From Clostridiales bacterium (GTDB taxonomy: Bacteria > Bacillota > Clostridia > Oscillospirales > Oscillospiraceae), in the NCBI GenBank assembly GCA_004551945.1, contig SFPN01000007.1, forward strand, positions 1-64,000: a stretch of 64,000 nucleotides of DNA, read 5' to 3'. Shown in pieces: positions 15,350 to 24,498 of the stretch. A model generated the notes under the pieces. That model searched no databases, was not told the DNA's origin, and was given only the letters and a program-made list of their open reading frames with translations. The position numbers and the translations under genes were made by a program. How positions within the stretch are numbered: position 1 is the first letter of the stretch; each line of letters starts with the position of its first letter.

Positions 15350-17233
15350 TTACTTGCCTAAGCCCATCACGCGAACCCCGTCCAATCCGGCCAGCCTCTC
15401 TGCCTCCCGCTTCTGGCAGGTGAACAGGAGAACCTGACGGTCCCGGGACAGCTCCAGCAGCAGGTCCAGGGCCTGGCCCAGGTGGGCGTCGTCGAAGGTG
15501 ATGAGGGCGTCGTCTAAGATCAGGGGGCAGGATTGGGGGGTGGGGAGCACCAGGTCCGCCACCGCCAGGCGCAGGGCCAAATAGAGTTGGTCGGCGGTAC
15601 CCTGGCTTAAAAGGGCCAGGGGGCGGTCGGTGAGGCTGTCCCCCTCCCGGACGGTCACTTCCAGGTCCCGGGTGAGGCCCACCTGGGTGTACTTCCCCTG
15701 GGTTAGCCGGGCGAAGTATTCCCCTGCCCGCTGGCTCAGCTGAGGGGAGAGCCGGGCGTGAAGCTGGCTGTCCGCCTCTTTCAGGGCCTGCTGGGCGATC
15801 TCCAGGGCGTCGTAATCGGCTTCCAGAGCGTCTATCTTCTCCTGGATGCCGTCCAACTGGGCCTCCAGCAGAACCGGGTCTCCCAGAGCGTTCAGCTGGC
15901 CCTGGAGCAGGGCGATCTCCTGCTCAGCCTTGTGGAGGGACTCCCGGCAGAGCTCTGCCTCCGGGGGCAAATAGGGTCCGCCGGTGCCCTGCTGACTCAC
16001 CGCGTCAAAGAACCGCTGGGCCTGGTCCCGCTGCTGGAGGGCCTCCTCCAGAGCATGGTCCTGGGCGCTGTGGTCCTGCTGAAGCTGCTCCAGCAGAGCC
16101 TGGAGCTGGCGCAGCTCCTTGCGGCTGCGGCGGTCGCAGATGCTTTTTATGATGGCGAAGAGGATCACCAGAGCCCACAGAGCAGCCACCGGGATGGCCA
16201 GGAAAAGCAAGGGTAGCTTGGGAAGATCCAAGGGGAAGTTGGGCACCATGGGCGCCACATACCAGGGAATCACATAGACGGCCGCTGCCGCCAGGGTCAG
16301 CAGGAGGATCACCACCACGAAGCCAATCATAAGCCGCCGGCGGCTGCGCAGCTCCTCCCGGGCCTCCTGCATGTCGTCCTGGATGTCCTCTGCGTCCTGC
16401 CGGAGCTGGTCGCTGTCCAGCTGGGCCTGGAGGGTCTGGACCCGCAGCTCCGCGGCGTCCAGCTCTGCCGCGGCCTGAGCGTAGCGCTGCTGGCTGATGG
16501 TCTGGTACTTGTCCGTTTCCACGGACAGGCGGCTGTCCCAGTGTTCCTTTTGCCGGCGGAGCGCAGCCGCCCGGTTTTGCAGCTGGGCCAGCTCCTGGCG
16601 GAGCTGGGCGGTGTTCTCCAGCGTCTCCCGGAGGCCATCGGCCTCCTCTTCCAGCTGGGGCAGCTGGCCGGACTTGTGGAACCGGCGGCGGTGCTGCCAG
16701 GTCCGCAGCCGCTGGTCGGCCTCGGACCAGGACACGTCCTCCTCTCCGGAGGAGACCAGGGCGGCAATGCGCTTTTCCAGCTCCTGGCTCTGGCTCACAG
16801 CAAGGTTTGTCTGGCGGAGATAGACCGAGCGGTCAAAGACCTCCCGGCTGACCCCGGTGAGGGTCTCTCCCAGATTCTCCCCGGTGAGGCCGGGGACGGG
16901 TAGGCCGGTGTCCTGGTAAAGGGCGGAGAAGTCCCCCATGGGGACCCCGCCGCCGGAGGTGCGGCGGATTTCCAGCACCCGCCCCTGGTGCTCGCAGACC
17001 ATAAGCCCCTCCATAGGGGAGCCGCTCCAGGGGCGGTAGCGGTTCTTGTCGGCGGGGGCGCCCTTTTTGTCCCGCTGGCGGGTGTCCAGGCCGTAGAGCA
17101 TGGTGCGCAGGAAGGCACACCAGGTGGATTTGCCGCTGCCGTTGGGGGCTTCCACAAGGGTGAGGCCGGGGCCGAACTCCAGGGTGGCCCCCTCCAGGCA
17201 GCCGAAGGTGGCGGTGAGCTTGCGCAGTTTCAT
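15350..17233 (-). CDS. SMC-like ATPase of the YhaN / SbcC type
   Basis: About 627 residues. Walker A in APNGSGKST near residue 30, long coiled-coil arms rich in E, Q, L and R (about 190-330 and 390-500), two hydrophobic stretches between them (about 330-400) that look like a membrane hairpin, then an ABC signature LSQGTADQLYLALRLA and Walker B LILDDAL near the end. This architecture fits YhaN, the membrane-anchored partner of the YhaO nuclease in Firmicutes, more than soluble SbcC. It probably works with the next gene in DNA end processing. ATG 17233 overlaps the upstream stop by ATGA, with GGAGGA before it. Confidence 0.83.
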   Translation of the reverse strand: MKLRKLTATFGCLEGATLEFGPGLTLVEAPNGSGKSTWCAFLRTMLYGLDTRQRDKKGAPADKNRYRPWSGSPMEGLMVCEHQGRVLEIRRTSGGGVPMGDFSALYQDTGLPVPGLTGENLGETLTGVSREVFDRSVYLRQTNLAVSQSQELEKRIAALVSSGEEDVSWSEADQRLRTWQHRRRFHKSGQLPQLEEEADGLRETLENTAQLRQELAQLQNRAAALRRQKEHWDSRLSVETDKYQTISQQRYAQAAAELDAAELRVQTLQAQLDSDQLRQDAEDIQDDMQEAREELRSRRRLMIGFVVVILLLTLAAAAVYVIPWYVAPMVPNFPLDLPKLPLLFLAIPVAALWALVILFAIIKSICDRRSRKELRQLQALLEQLQQDHSAQDHALEEALQQRDQAQRFFDAVSQQGTGGPYLPPEAELCRESLHKAEQEIALLQGQLNALGDPVLLEAQLDGIQEKIDALEADYDALEIAQQALKEADSQLHARLSPQLSQRAGEYFARLTQGKYTQVGLTRDLEVTVREGDSLTDRPLALLSQGTADQLYLALRLAVADLVLPTPQSCPLILDDALITFDDAHLGQALDLLLELSRDRQVLLFTCQKREAERLAGLDGVRVMGLGK

Positions 17234-18327
17234 TTGGGTTCCTCCCTTCCTTCCAGGGCGGCCAGGCCGAAGCGCACCGCCCGCTCCAGGCGGGGCTTGT
17301 CCTTTTCCGGGGCGGCCTCCAGCCGCTGGCGCATGGTCCGCAGGAAGAGGCCGGTGAGGGTGTCCTCCTCCGCCCGGGCCCACAGGGACCGGCTGAGGGT
17401 GGTGCGGTCCTGAAGGCTGGCGCTGTAAAAATAGGTGGAGGCCAGGGCAGTGAGCCGGGTGAGGTCGGGCTCGTTGTCCTCGTCACGCTCGCCCACCAGG
17501 GAGATGCGCAGGATGTCCTGGGGATTGGCCTGGGACATTAAGGACTGAAGGGCCTCATAGGGGTCCCGGCCGGTGATGTCCAGGTCAGGGGTCAGGTACC
17601 GGCGGCGGGCCAGAGGGAGAAACTCCAGAGACACCTGTCCCTGGTCCCATTTGCCCAGGTAGATCCCCTTGTCGCCGGTCTCGTCAAAGCCCCGGCCCTC
17701 GGGGCAGCCGGGCCAGGCGTAGCAGGTTTTGCCCGCCCGGCGCAGGCCGCTGGCGGCGTGGCTGTGGCCCAGGGCCAGGTAGTCCAGCCCGGAGGCAGCA
17801 ATCTGCTCCGGGTTCACCGGCCCATAGCGGCTGTGGGGAGAGGACAGGTCCCCGTGAAAGCAGCCAAAGACGGCCAGCCCCTCGTCCCGGGCCCGGAAGC
17901 CCGCCAGGGGGCCGTCCATCCGGTAGGGGGAGGTGAAGGCGCTGCCGTAGACCACCGCCCCCAGCCGGGGCAGCTCCACCCGCTGGGGGGTGGGGGTGGT
18001 GAAGATATGTACATGGGCCGGCCAGGTGAGCTTCCCGTAGGGAGAGCCGGCGGAATAGGGGTCGTGGTTGCCGGGGGCCAGAAAAACCTCGGCCTCCAGC
18101 TCCTCCAGCACCTGGCAGAGGGTCTGGAGGGTCTCCGGCCGGGCCCGCTGCCCGTCGAAGAGGTCGCCGGAGAGGAAAATCAGGTCTGCCTGACTTTGGC
18201 GGGCGGCGTCCGCCAGCCGGGTGAGCAGCTGCCGCTGCTCCTGCCGCCGCTCGGCGGCCTGGTCCGGGGGCAGAGCCCGGAAGGGGGAGTCCAGGTGAAA
18301 GTCGGCGCCGTGGAGAAAGGTAAGCAC
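17230..18327 (-). CDS. DNA exonuclease-type metallophosphoesterase, YhaO / SbcD family
   Basis: About 365 residues. The calcineurin-like metal motifs are in order: HGADFHLD (residue 6), FLSGDLFDG (about 55), APGNHDPYS (about 90), FGCFHGDLS and LALGHSHA (about 195). The partner ATPase overlaps by four bases, the usual SbcCD / YhaON arrangement, so the pair likely forms a double-strand-end nuclease. GTG 18327 is chosen because GGAGGG lies 6 nt upstream; upstream in-frame sequence is Pro/Gly-rich non-coding-like. Exact polarity and substrates are not readable from sequence. Confidence 0.87.
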   Translation of the reverse strand: MLTFLHGADFHLDSPFRALPPDQAAERRQEQRQLLTRLADAARQSQADLIFLSGDLFDGQRARPETLQTLCQVLEELEAEVFLAPGNHDPYSAGSPYGKLTWPAHVHIFTTPTPQRVELPRLGAVVYGSAFTSPYRMDGPLAGFRARDEGLAVFGCFHGDLSSPHSRYGPVNPEQIAASGLDYLALGHSHAASGLRRAGKTCYAWPGCPEGRGFDETGDKGIYLGKWDQGQVSLEFLPLARRRYLTPDLDITGRDPYEALQSLMSQANPQDILRISLVGERDEDNEPDLTRLTALASTYFYSASLQDRTTLSRSLWARAEEDTLTGLFLRTMRQRLEAAPEKDKPRLERAVRFGLAALEGREEPK

Positions 18328-18367
18328 AGGGGGCCCTCCTTTGCTGGGTCGTGGGTGGGGGGTAGGT

Positions 18368-19153
18368 TCAGTCGAAGCGGTCGCACCGGGTGACTGCCGT
18401 GCAGCGGCCGGAGGCGGTGTCAATGGTGAAGAGAGCGGCGTTCAACTTTCCGGGGCCGCCGGCGGCCTCATACCGCCGGGGAAGGCCTCCCAGAAAGCGG
18501 CTGATGGAGTTGTCCGGGGTCACCCCCAGGATGGACTGGGCGGGGCCGGTCATCCCCAGGTCGGTGATAAAGCCGGTGCCCTGGGGGAGCACCTGGCCGT
18601 CGGCGGTGGGCACGTGGGTGTGGGTGCCCCACACCGCCTGGACCCGGCCGTCCAGATACCAGCCCATGGCCCCCTTCTCGCTGGTGGCCTCGGCGTGAAA
18701 GTCCACCAGGACCACGTCGGCCCGGGCCAGTTCTTCTTTCAGAAGCTGGTCGGCCAGGAGGAAGGGGGAGGACAGGTGACAGTCCAGTTCAAAGCGGCCC
18801 ATGAGGCTCACCACTCCGATCTGCAGGCCTTGGGGTCCTTCGTAAATCCCAAAGCCCCGGCCGGGCAGACCGGGGGCGTAGTTGGCGGGGCGGAGGATAT
18901 AGGGGCTGTCGTCCAGGTAGTCGATGATCTGGCGCTTGCCCCAGGTGTGGTTGCCCAGGGTGATGACATCGGCCCCGGCGTCAAAAATTTCCTCGGCGTG
19001 GCGGGGCAGCAGACCGAGGCCGGCGGCGTTTTCCCCGTTGACAACGGTGAAATGCACGTCATACTCTTTTTTTATGGAACGCAGGCGGCGGCTGAGGCAG
19101 TCCAGCCCCACGTCGGAGACCACGTCGCCCACGGCAAGAACGTTGAGAAGCAT
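18368..19153 (-). CDS. ymdB: YmdB-type cyclic-nucleotide phosphodiesterase
   Basis: About 261 residues of the TIGR00282 metallophosphoesterase family. AVGDVVSDVG at residue 6, VVNGENAAGLGL near residue 42, ITLGNHTWGK near residue 70, VDFHAEATSEKGAMGWYLDG near residue 155 and WGTHTHVPTADGQVLPQGT near residue 180 give the di-iron site. In Bacillus YmdB hydrolyses 2',3'-cNMPs and affects biofilm and sporulation decisions, and is encoded next to rny. Here rny is 3.5 kb away on the same strand, with four genes between, as if the pair had been split by insertion. CAGGAGGG precedes ATG 19153. Confidence 0.93.
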   Translation of the reverse strand: MLLNVLAVGDVVSDVGLDCLSRRLRSIKKEYDVHFTVVNGENAAGLGLLPRHAEEIFDAGADVITLGNHTWGKRQIIDYLDDSPYILRPANYAPGLPGRGFGIYEGPQGLQIGVVSLMGRFELDCHLSSPFLLADQLLKEELARADVVLVDFHAEATSEKGAMGWYLDGRVQAVWGTHTHVPTADGQVLPQGTGFITDLGMTGPAQSILGVTPDNSISRFLGGLPRRYEAAGGPGKLNAALFTIDTASGRCTAVTRCDRFD

Positions 19154-19188
19154 ACTAATCCCTCCTGGGAAACAGGTTTTCACTTCCT

Positions 19189-19217
19189 ATTATATGCTAT
19201 TTCAGCGGAAACCAAAA
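19189..19217 (-). promoter_or_regulatory. Probable ymdB promoter
   Basis: On the minus strand: TTTTGG (19217-19212), 17 bp, TATAAT (19194-19189). The -10 is perfect and the -35 is weak. Confidence 0.5.
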
Positions 19218-19325
19218 GCAAAAACCGCGGGTTTCGGCAAATTTTTTCCAGCCGCCCGCAACCAACCGGGAAAAAATCTGGTTAGATGAGTGAAAGGCCT
19301 TTCGCCCAAGCAAAGGAGGGATTCC

Positions 19326-19886
19326 ATGGAAGACGAAGCCATCCTCGCTCTGTACTGGCAGAGAGACGAGGAAGCCCTGGCCGCCACCGCCGCCAAATAC
19401 GGCGGCTACTGCGGCAGCATTGCCCGGCAGATCCTGGGCGACCCGGGGGACGCGGAGGAGTGCGTCAACGACACCTGGCTTCACGCCTGGAACGCCATCC
19501 CGCCCCACCGGCCCCCGCGCCTTTCCCTCTTCCTGGGGAAAATCACCCGGGAGCTGGCCATCAACCGCTGGAATGCCGGTCGCGCCCAGAAGCGGGGCGG
19601 GGGAGAGTACGCCCTGGCCCTGGAGGAGCTGAGGGAGGTGGTCTCCGCCCGGAGGGGACAGCCGGAGGAAGGGGTGGAGGCGGAGCTGCTGGGCCGGGCC
19701 ATCAGCGACTTTCTGCGGACCCAGCCGCCCCAGGCTGCCAGCATCTTTGTCCGGCGGTACTACCACCTCTGCCCCATCCGGCAGATCGCGGCGGAGTTTG
19801 CCATCAGCGAGAGCAAGACGAAATCCATCCTGTTTCGGATGCGGAAGAAACTGCACACCTACCTGGAAGGAGAGGAGTTACTATGA
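19326..19886 (+). CDS. ECF-type RNA polymerase sigma factor
   Basis: About 186 residues. Region 2 spans roughly 5-75 with DPGDAEECVNDTWLHAWNAIP, the core-binding and -10 recognition helix. Region 4 spans about 115-175 with IRQIAAEFAISESKTKSILFRMRKKL, the -35 recognition helix-turn-helix. AAAGGAGG is 7 nt before ATG 19326; an in-frame ATG at 19290 lacks a ribosome site. The next gene starts inside its stop codon and encodes a single-pass membrane protein, the usual anti-sigma position. Target genes are unknown. Confidence 0.88.
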   Translation: MEDEAILALYWQRDEEALAATAAKYGGYCGSIARQILGDPGDAEECVNDTWLHAWNAIPPHRPPRLSLFLGKITRELAINRWNAGRAQKRGGGEYALALEELREVVSARRGQPEEGVEAELLGRAISDFLRTQPPQAASIFVRRYYHLCPIRQIAAEFAISESKTKSILFRMRKKLHTYLEGEELL

Positions 19887-20791
19887 AACCGGAAGATTTG
19901 ATGCATGCCATGAACCATCTGGACCCTGACCTGGTGGAGCGGGCGGAGCAGCCCGGAACCCGCCGGAAGCCCCGGGTCCGAAGGATTGCCGTCCTTGCCG
20001 CCTGCCTGGCGGCGATGGTGGTGGGGGTCTCGGCCGGGGCCTCCGCGGGATTGTTTGACGCCTACTTCGGCGGGGAGAGCGACCAGTATCAGCATCAGCT
20101 GCTGTCGGCGGCGGGGTCCGTGTCCAGCGGCACGGTGGAGCTCCGCCTGGAGGGGGCGGCGGCGGACCGGCACACGGTGCAGCTGGTGGTCTCCTTCCTG
20201 GGGCTGACCCCGGAGAGCAAGCAGGCCCTGGCCGCCGGGGACCTGGCGCAGCAGGGGAAGTTTGACCTTTACGCCCTCTCGGAAACAGGCCAGCGGATCG
20301 ACTTCCCCTCCACGGAGAGCGGCACCTACACGGAGACCGGGAAAGCGGTCACCCTGCTGGCGGACGCGGACATGACCTATCTGCTCACCGGGACCTTTGA
20401 GGACACCGGGCTGGACCAGGTGGCCACCGTCTGCTTTGCCTATGAGGACCTGGTGCTGGAGGCCGACCTGACCGGCTGCACCTTCCCGGAGTACCAGCTG
20501 GAGCCTGCCGGCGGGACGGGTTCCCTCACCGGCTTTTCCGCCTCGGCCATTGGGTTCTACTTTACCATGGCCTCTTCGGATGAGCCCGCCCAGGTGCGGC
20601 TCATCCGGGCGGACGGCAGCGTGGAGAAGGACACCGCCTTCCGGGCCAGCTGGTCCGGGGAGGACGGGCAGCAGCAGACTGCCGTCACCGGCGTCTGGTG
20701 CGGGGGCTCCCCCGTGGCCATGGGCGTTCTGGACCTGGACCAGTACCAGGGCATCCAGGTGAACGGGGAGAAGTACCTCTTCGTGCGCTGA
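19883..20791 (+). CDS. Single-pass membrane protein, probable anti-sigma partner
   Basis: 302 residues. A charged cytosolic N-terminus (1-33) opens with MKPEDLMHAMNHLDPDLVERAE, followed by one membrane helix (about 34-54) and an extracellular domain of about 245 residues rich in beta-type pattern. No enzyme motif is visible. The ATGA overlap with the sigma gene, single membrane span and short cytosolic part fit an anti-sigma factor that holds the sigma factor at the membrane until an external signal arrives. It resembles DUF4179-like proteins of the same class of operons, but that family assignment is tentative. Confidence 0.65.
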   Translation: MKPEDLMHAMNHLDPDLVERAEQPGTRRKPRVRRIAVLAACLAAMVVGVSAGASAGLFDAYFGGESDQYQHQLLSAAGSVSSGTVELRLEGAAADRHTVQLVVSFLGLTPESKQALAAGDLAQQGKFDLYALSETGQRIDFPSTESGTYTETGKAVTLLADADMTYLLTGTFEDTGLDQVATVCFAYEDLVLEADLTGCTFPEYQLEPAGGTGSLTGFSASAIGFYFTMASSDEPAQVRLIRADGSVEKDTAFRASWSGEDGQQQTAVTGVWCGGSPVAMGVLDLDQYQGIQVNGEKYLFVR

Positions 20792-20814
20792 AGCGAAACT
20801 GGCGTATGATACGC

Positions 20815-20849
20815 AAAAAGCGGGGCGGGGTGTGATCACCCCGCCCCGC
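20815..20849 (-). terminator. Terminator of the BlaI-M56 unit
   Basis: GCGGGGCGGGGTG pairs with CACCCCGCCCCGC around a TGAT loop (20820-20849). On the minus strand TTTTT follows. It also lies just after the plus-strand anti-sigma gene, whose side has no T-run. Confidence 0.8.
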
Positions 20850-20855
20850 AAAGCG

Positions 20856-22145
20856 TTAGTTAAACTCAAATGACAAATCCTTCGTATTGACCCAAATCGA
20901 GCTGCCGCCGCCCGCTTCGGATACCTGGCATTGGTCCCCGTCCCGCTGGTCAATGTGAACGCGGGCTCCGTCCAGCATGGCCCAGTCCCCCTTGGCCAGA
21001 TCCGCCGGGTCCTGGGAGAGAGCCTGTATGGGAACGTTGCCCCAGGGGCCGGGGGTGTCGCCGGTCATCAGCTGAACCCGGGCGGTATCCCTCTCCCGCT
21101 CCCGCACCCAGACCGTGGTGCCCTGGGTTAAGGCCTGGGGCGCGGGAAGCGGGTCCCAGATGGTGATCCCATCCCCGGTGAGGGTGTAATATCCAGCCTC
21201 CTCAAGAACTGTATCCTGGGTTAAAACAGCGGCCTGGCCTGCGGTTACCCCGGACAGTGCCGAGGGCTTCAGCACCAGCACCACCGCCAGAGCCAGCACC
21301 ACCACCCCGGCGGATACAAGGGTCCGCCGGCTGGTCCGCCGGTTCTGGAGCAGATGCTTGATCCGGGCGGCAGTGTTTCCCTGCCCAAAGGCCAGGGGCA
21401 GACCCGCCGGGGTCCCGGCGGACAGGCGCAGCAGCACCGACGCGTAATCTGCCCGCTGGTCCCGGTTCAGGCCCTTTGCTGCCCGCTCGTCGCAGGCCAT
21501 CTCCATGTCCCGCTCCGCCAGGAAGAAGGCTGCCCAGACCAGGGGGTTGAACCAGTGCAGGCACAGGGCCAGAAAGGCCAGCGCCTTCCAGATGGGGTCT
21601 CCCCGGCGGATGTGGGCCTGCTCATGGCGCAGGACCCAGGTCCGGTCCGCCCCCTCCAGGTCCGAGGGTAGGTAGATTTTCGGCCGGATCAGCCCCAGCA
21701 CAAAGGGGGAGGGGATGCGGTCGGCCAGATAGACTCGCCCGGACAGAGGCACCGCCCCCACCAGCTGCCGCCCCAGGCGGACCAGGGAGACGGCCCCGGT
21801 GAGAGCCAGGGCAAGGGCTCCCGCCAGCCAGAGCCAGGGGAGAGTATCCGCTGCCGTCAGGCCCTGGGTGGCCGCCGGGACGGCTTCTGCCCCGGAGAGG
21901 ACCTGCCCCGCCGTTCCCCATGCCCCAACGGCAGCCGGAGCCGCGCCCCCGGACAGGGGAACCGTCACCGGAATCGCCGCCGGGCAGAGCAGCCGGAAGA
22001 GGACCACGCCCCACAGCAGGCAGGAGAACCCTTTGGACACCCGCCCCAGGGGCAGCCGGGCCAGCAGCACCGCCAGGATCACTGGGCAAGTAGCTAGGCT
22101 CATGGACAGCAGGGCGGAAGAGAAGGTGTGCAGCCACACAGTCAT
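20856..22145 (-). CDS. BlaR1-like M56 membrane metallopeptidase
   Basis: 429 residues. Several N-terminal membrane helices are followed by the zinc motif HEQAH near residue 180 and the downstream LAERDMEMACDE, as in the M56 (BlaR1/MecR1) family. Another membrane helix (about 290-310) leads to an extracellular tail of about 120 residues. That tail has no S-x-x-K penicillin-binding signature, so it probably senses something other than beta-lactams. Such peptidases cleave their BlaI-type repressor when activated. GGGGGTGAG is the ribosome site, and the repressor gene ends 4 nt upstream. Confidence 0.88.
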   Translation of the reverse strand: MTVWLHTFSSALLSMSLATCPVILAVLLARLPLGRVSKGFSCLLWGVVLFRLLCPAAIPVTVPLSGGAAPAAVGAWGTAGQVLSGAEAVPAATQGLTAADTLPWLWLAGALALALTGAVSLVRLGRQLVGAVPLSGRVYLADRIPSPFVLGLIRPKIYLPSDLEGADRTWVLRHEQAHIRRGDPIWKALAFLALCLHWFNPLVWAAFFLAERDMEMACDERAAKGLNRDQRADYASVLLRLSAGTPAGLPLAFGQGNTAARIKHLLQNRRTSRRTLVSAGVVVLALAVVLVLKPSALSGVTAGQAAVLTQDTVLEEAGYYTLTGDGITIWDPLPAPQALTQGTTVWVRERERDTARVQLMTGDTPGPWGNVPIQALSQDPADLAKGDWAMLDGARVHIDQRDGDQCQVSEAGGGSSIWVNTKDLSFEFN

Positions 22146-22149
22146 GTTC

Positions 22150-22512
22150 TCACCCCCTTCGGCTGTCGGCGATGAGGGCTTCCAGAGCGGCCAGCTCCTC
22201 CTGGCTCAGGGGCTTTCGCCGGGTGAAAGCCGCCAGAAATTGGGGCAGGGAACCGCCGAAGGCCTCATCCACAAAGGCCTCGCTCTGCCGGGCGGCAAAC
22301 TCCTCCCGGGACAGGCGGCTGGTCACCAGGCCGTCCTTGTTCTCAAACAATCCCCGCTGGCACAGCCGGCGCAGGACCGTGTAGGTGGTGGATTTCTTCC
22401 AGTTCAGCGCCTTCTCGCACAGCTTCACCAGCTGGCCGGAGGGGATGGGCTCGTTGTCCCAGATGAGGCCGGCAAAGCGGGTCTCAATGGCTCCTAAGGT
22501 GTAGTCAGACAT
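22150..22512 (-). CDS. BlaI / MecI-family repressor
   Basis: About 120 residues. A winged helix-turn-helix covers 1-75 with the family hallmark NWKKSTTYTVLRRLCQRGL, followed by a helical dimerisation tail (about 80-118) that contains the site normally cut by M56 partners. It probably represses its own operon; two dyads overlap its promoter. ATG 22512 has AAGGAG 8 nt upstream. No beta-lactamase or penicillin-binding gene is nearby, so the regulon is unknown. Confidence 0.9.
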   Translation of the reverse strand: MSDYTLGAIETRFAGLIWDNEPIPSGQLVKLCEKALNWKKSTTYTVLRRLCQRGLFENKDGLVTSRLSREEFAARQSEAFVDEAFGGSLPQFLAAFTRRKPLSQEELAALEALIADSRRG

Positions 22513-22538
22513 GGTCAGCACTCCTTTCGGTCTACAGC

Positions 22539-22582
22539 TTGTCGCCTGACAATAGTTTATCGCATGTAAACCGATCTGTCAA
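22539..22582 (-). promoter_or_regulatory. BlaI-M56 promoter with two candidate operators
   Basis: On the minus strand: TTGACA (22582-22577), 17 bp, TAAACT (22559-22554). GTTTA-N7-TAAAC (22555-22571) lies over the -10 and spacer, and TTGTC-N4-GACAA (22539-22552) covers the expected start point. Both are positioned for autorepression by the BlaI protein. Confidence 0.72.
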
Positions 22583-22612
22583 GAGAAAAGACGATAAAAA
22601 TAGACTGCACGG

Positions 22613-22650
22613 CAAAAAAACAGTCTCCGGAATTCCGGAGACTGTTTTTC
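22613..22650. terminator. Terminator after rny
   Basis: CAGTCTCCGG-AATT-CCGGAGACTG (22621-22644) is a perfect stem flanked by A7 on the left and T5 on the right, so it works on the minus strand after rny and could work on the plus strand too. Confidence 0.9.
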
Positions 22651-22654
22651 GTGC

Positions 22655-24202
22655 TCATTTCGCGTATTCCACGATCTTGACTTCCCGCAGCAGATGAACT
22701 TTGATCTGGCCGGGGTATTCCAGCTCGTTTTCGATGCGCTTGGCGATGTCCCGGGCCAGCAGGACCATTTCGTCCTCGCTGACCAGCTCGGGCTTGACGA
22801 TGATGCGCACCTCGCGGCCGGCCTGGATGGCGTAGGACTTTTCCACACCGCGGAAGGAAGAGGTGACCTCCTCCAGCTTTTCCAGGCGCTTGATGTAGTT
22901 TTCCAGGTTTTCCCGCCGGGCGCCGGGTCGGGCGGCGGAAATGGCGTCGGCCGCCTGCACCAGGCAGGCGATGACGGTCTGCGGTTCTACGTCGTTGTGG
23001 TGAGCGTGGATGGCATGGACCACTTCCTTGCTCTCCTTGTACTTCCGGGCCAGCTCCACGCCGATGGTGACGTGGGAGCCCTCCACCTCATGGTCCACAG
23101 CCTTGCCCAGGTCGTGAAGCAGGCCGGCACGCTTGGCGGTGGCCACGTCCTCGCCGATCTCGGCGGCCATGAGGCCGGCCAGCTGGGCCACCTCGATGGA
23201 GTGGTTGTACACGTTCTGGCCGTAGCTGGTGCGGTATCTCATGCGGCCGATGAGCTTGATGAGCTCGGGGTGCAGGCCCATGACGTTGGTTTCCAGCACG
23301 GCCCGCTCGCCCTCGGCCTTGATGGTTGCGTCCACTTCCCGCTTGGCGATCTCCACCATTTCCTCGATGCGGGCGGGGTGGATGCGGCCGTCCAGGATGA
23401 GCTTTTCCAGGGCCAGCCGGGCGATCTCCCGGCGGACGGGGTCAAAGCAGGAGACGGTGATGGCCTCCGGGGTGTCGTCGATGATCAGGTCCACGCCGGT
23501 GAGGGTTTCCAGGGTGCGGATGTTCCGGCCCTCCCGGCCAATGATCCGGCCCTTCATTTCGTCGTTGGGCAGGGGCACCACGGACACGGTGGCCTCGGCC
23601 ACATGGTCGGCGGCGCAGCGCTGGATGGCCAGGCCCACGATCTCTTTGGCCTTGGCGTCGGCCTCTTCCTTGAATCGGGCTTCGATCTCCTTGATCTTCA
23701 TGGCGGCCTCGTGGGTGCACTCGGTCTCCAGCTTGGCGATCAGGTAGGCCTTGGCCTCCTCTGCGGTGTAGCCGGAGATCCGTTCCAGGGTCTCCATCTG
23801 CTCCGCCTGGAGCTTGGCTACCTTTGCTCTGGACTCCTCCAGGTTTGCCAGACGGGCAGCGTAGGATTCTTCCTTCCGCTCCACGTTTTCCAGCTTCCGC
23901 TCCAGCGTCTCTTCCTTCTGCTGGAGTCGGCGTTCCTGCTCCTGCAGCTCGGAGCGGCGTTCTTTCACTTCTCTCTCGTGGTTGGTTCGTTCCGCCAGAA
24001 TTTTTTCCTTGGCTTCCACCAAGGCTTCTCGCTTCTTGTTTTCAGCGCTCTTGATGGCCTCGTTGATGATCCGCTTGGCTTCCTCTTCCGCGCTGATGAT
24101 TTCTTTTTCCGCTACTTTCTTGCGGTAGAGCACGCCCACGGGAACACCTATCACAAACGCGACCACAAAAACGATCACGCCGGTCAGGATATAGGGCAGC
24201 AT
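22655..24202 (-). CDS. rny: Ribonuclease Y
   Basis: About 515 residues, matching the family. An N-terminal membrane helix (residues 3-25, [18 protein letters not shown]) is followed by a long coiled coil (about 30-190), a KH domain with [15 protein letters not shown] (about 210-225) and an HD domain with [12 protein letters not shown] (about 355). It is the main initiating endonuclease of mRNA decay in Firmicutes and sits at the membrane. Three in-frame ATGs exist (24241, 24223, 24202). I choose 24202 because GGAGGTG is upstream of it alone, though 12 nt away, and because it gives the usual N-terminus. Upstream ATGs would add 7-13 residues. Confidence 0.92.
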   Translation of the reverse strand: MLPYILTGVIVFVVAFVIGVPVGVLYRKKVAEKEIISAEEEAKRIINEAIKSAENKKREALVEAKEKILAERTNHEREVKERRSELQEQERRLQQKEETLERKLENVERKEESYAARLANLEESRAKVAKLQAEQMETLERISGYTAEEAKAYLIAKLETECTHEAAMKIKEIEARFKEEADAKAKEIVGLAIQRCAADHVAEATVSVVPLPNDEMKGRIIGREGRNIRTLETLTGVDLIIDDTPEAITVSCFDPVRREIARLALEKLILDGRIHPARIEEMVEIAKREVDATIKAEGERAVLETNVMGLHPELIKLIGRMRYRTSYGQNVYNHSIEVAQLAGLMAAEIGEDVATAKRAGLLHDLGKAVDHEVEGSHVTIGVELARKYKESKEVVHAIHAHHNDVEPQTVIACLVQAADAISAARPGARRENLENYIKRLEKLEEVTSSFRGVEKSYAIQAGREVRIIVKPELVSEDEMVLLARDIAKRIENELEYPGQIKVHLLREVKIVEYAK

Positions 24203-24247
24203 ACTGTCGGGACACACCTCCATTTCTGTAAAATTTCGCATAAAATT

Positions 24248-24331
24248 GCGGGAACGTCAGTCCCGGCCCAAACCGGGCAGTCCCGCAGGAAACGGACAGA
24301 GAAGATCCCGGAGTCCCCGGCTAAGCCGGGG
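24248..24331 (-). promoter_or_regulatory. Structured 5' leader of rny
   Basis: Two GC-rich hairpins lie between promoter and start: CCCCGGC-TAA-GCCGGGG (24315-24331) and a two-tier stem GCGGGA...TCCCGC (24248-24253 / 24281-24286) enclosing CCCGG/CCGGG. Neither is followed by a T-run. They may tune stability or translation of the mRNA; this is inference. Confidence 0.4.
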
Positions 24332-24366
24332 GCTTGCCTCTCTGCCCGCATATTTATACTGATTTT

Positions 24367-24395
24367 ATTTTAATGGGCAAACCGCTCCCTGTCAA
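24367..24395 (-). promoter_or_regulatory. rny promoter
   Basis: On the minus strand: TTGACA (24395-24390), 17 bp, TAAAAT (24372-24367). Confidence 0.78.
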
Positions 24396-24498
24396 GAATA
24401 TTTGTATGCGGCGGGAAAATTCTTCCCCGGAAAATGCGCCGCGGACCGATCCGGCTCCCGGAGCATAGGATGGAGAAACGAAAAAGGAGGTATCTGCC

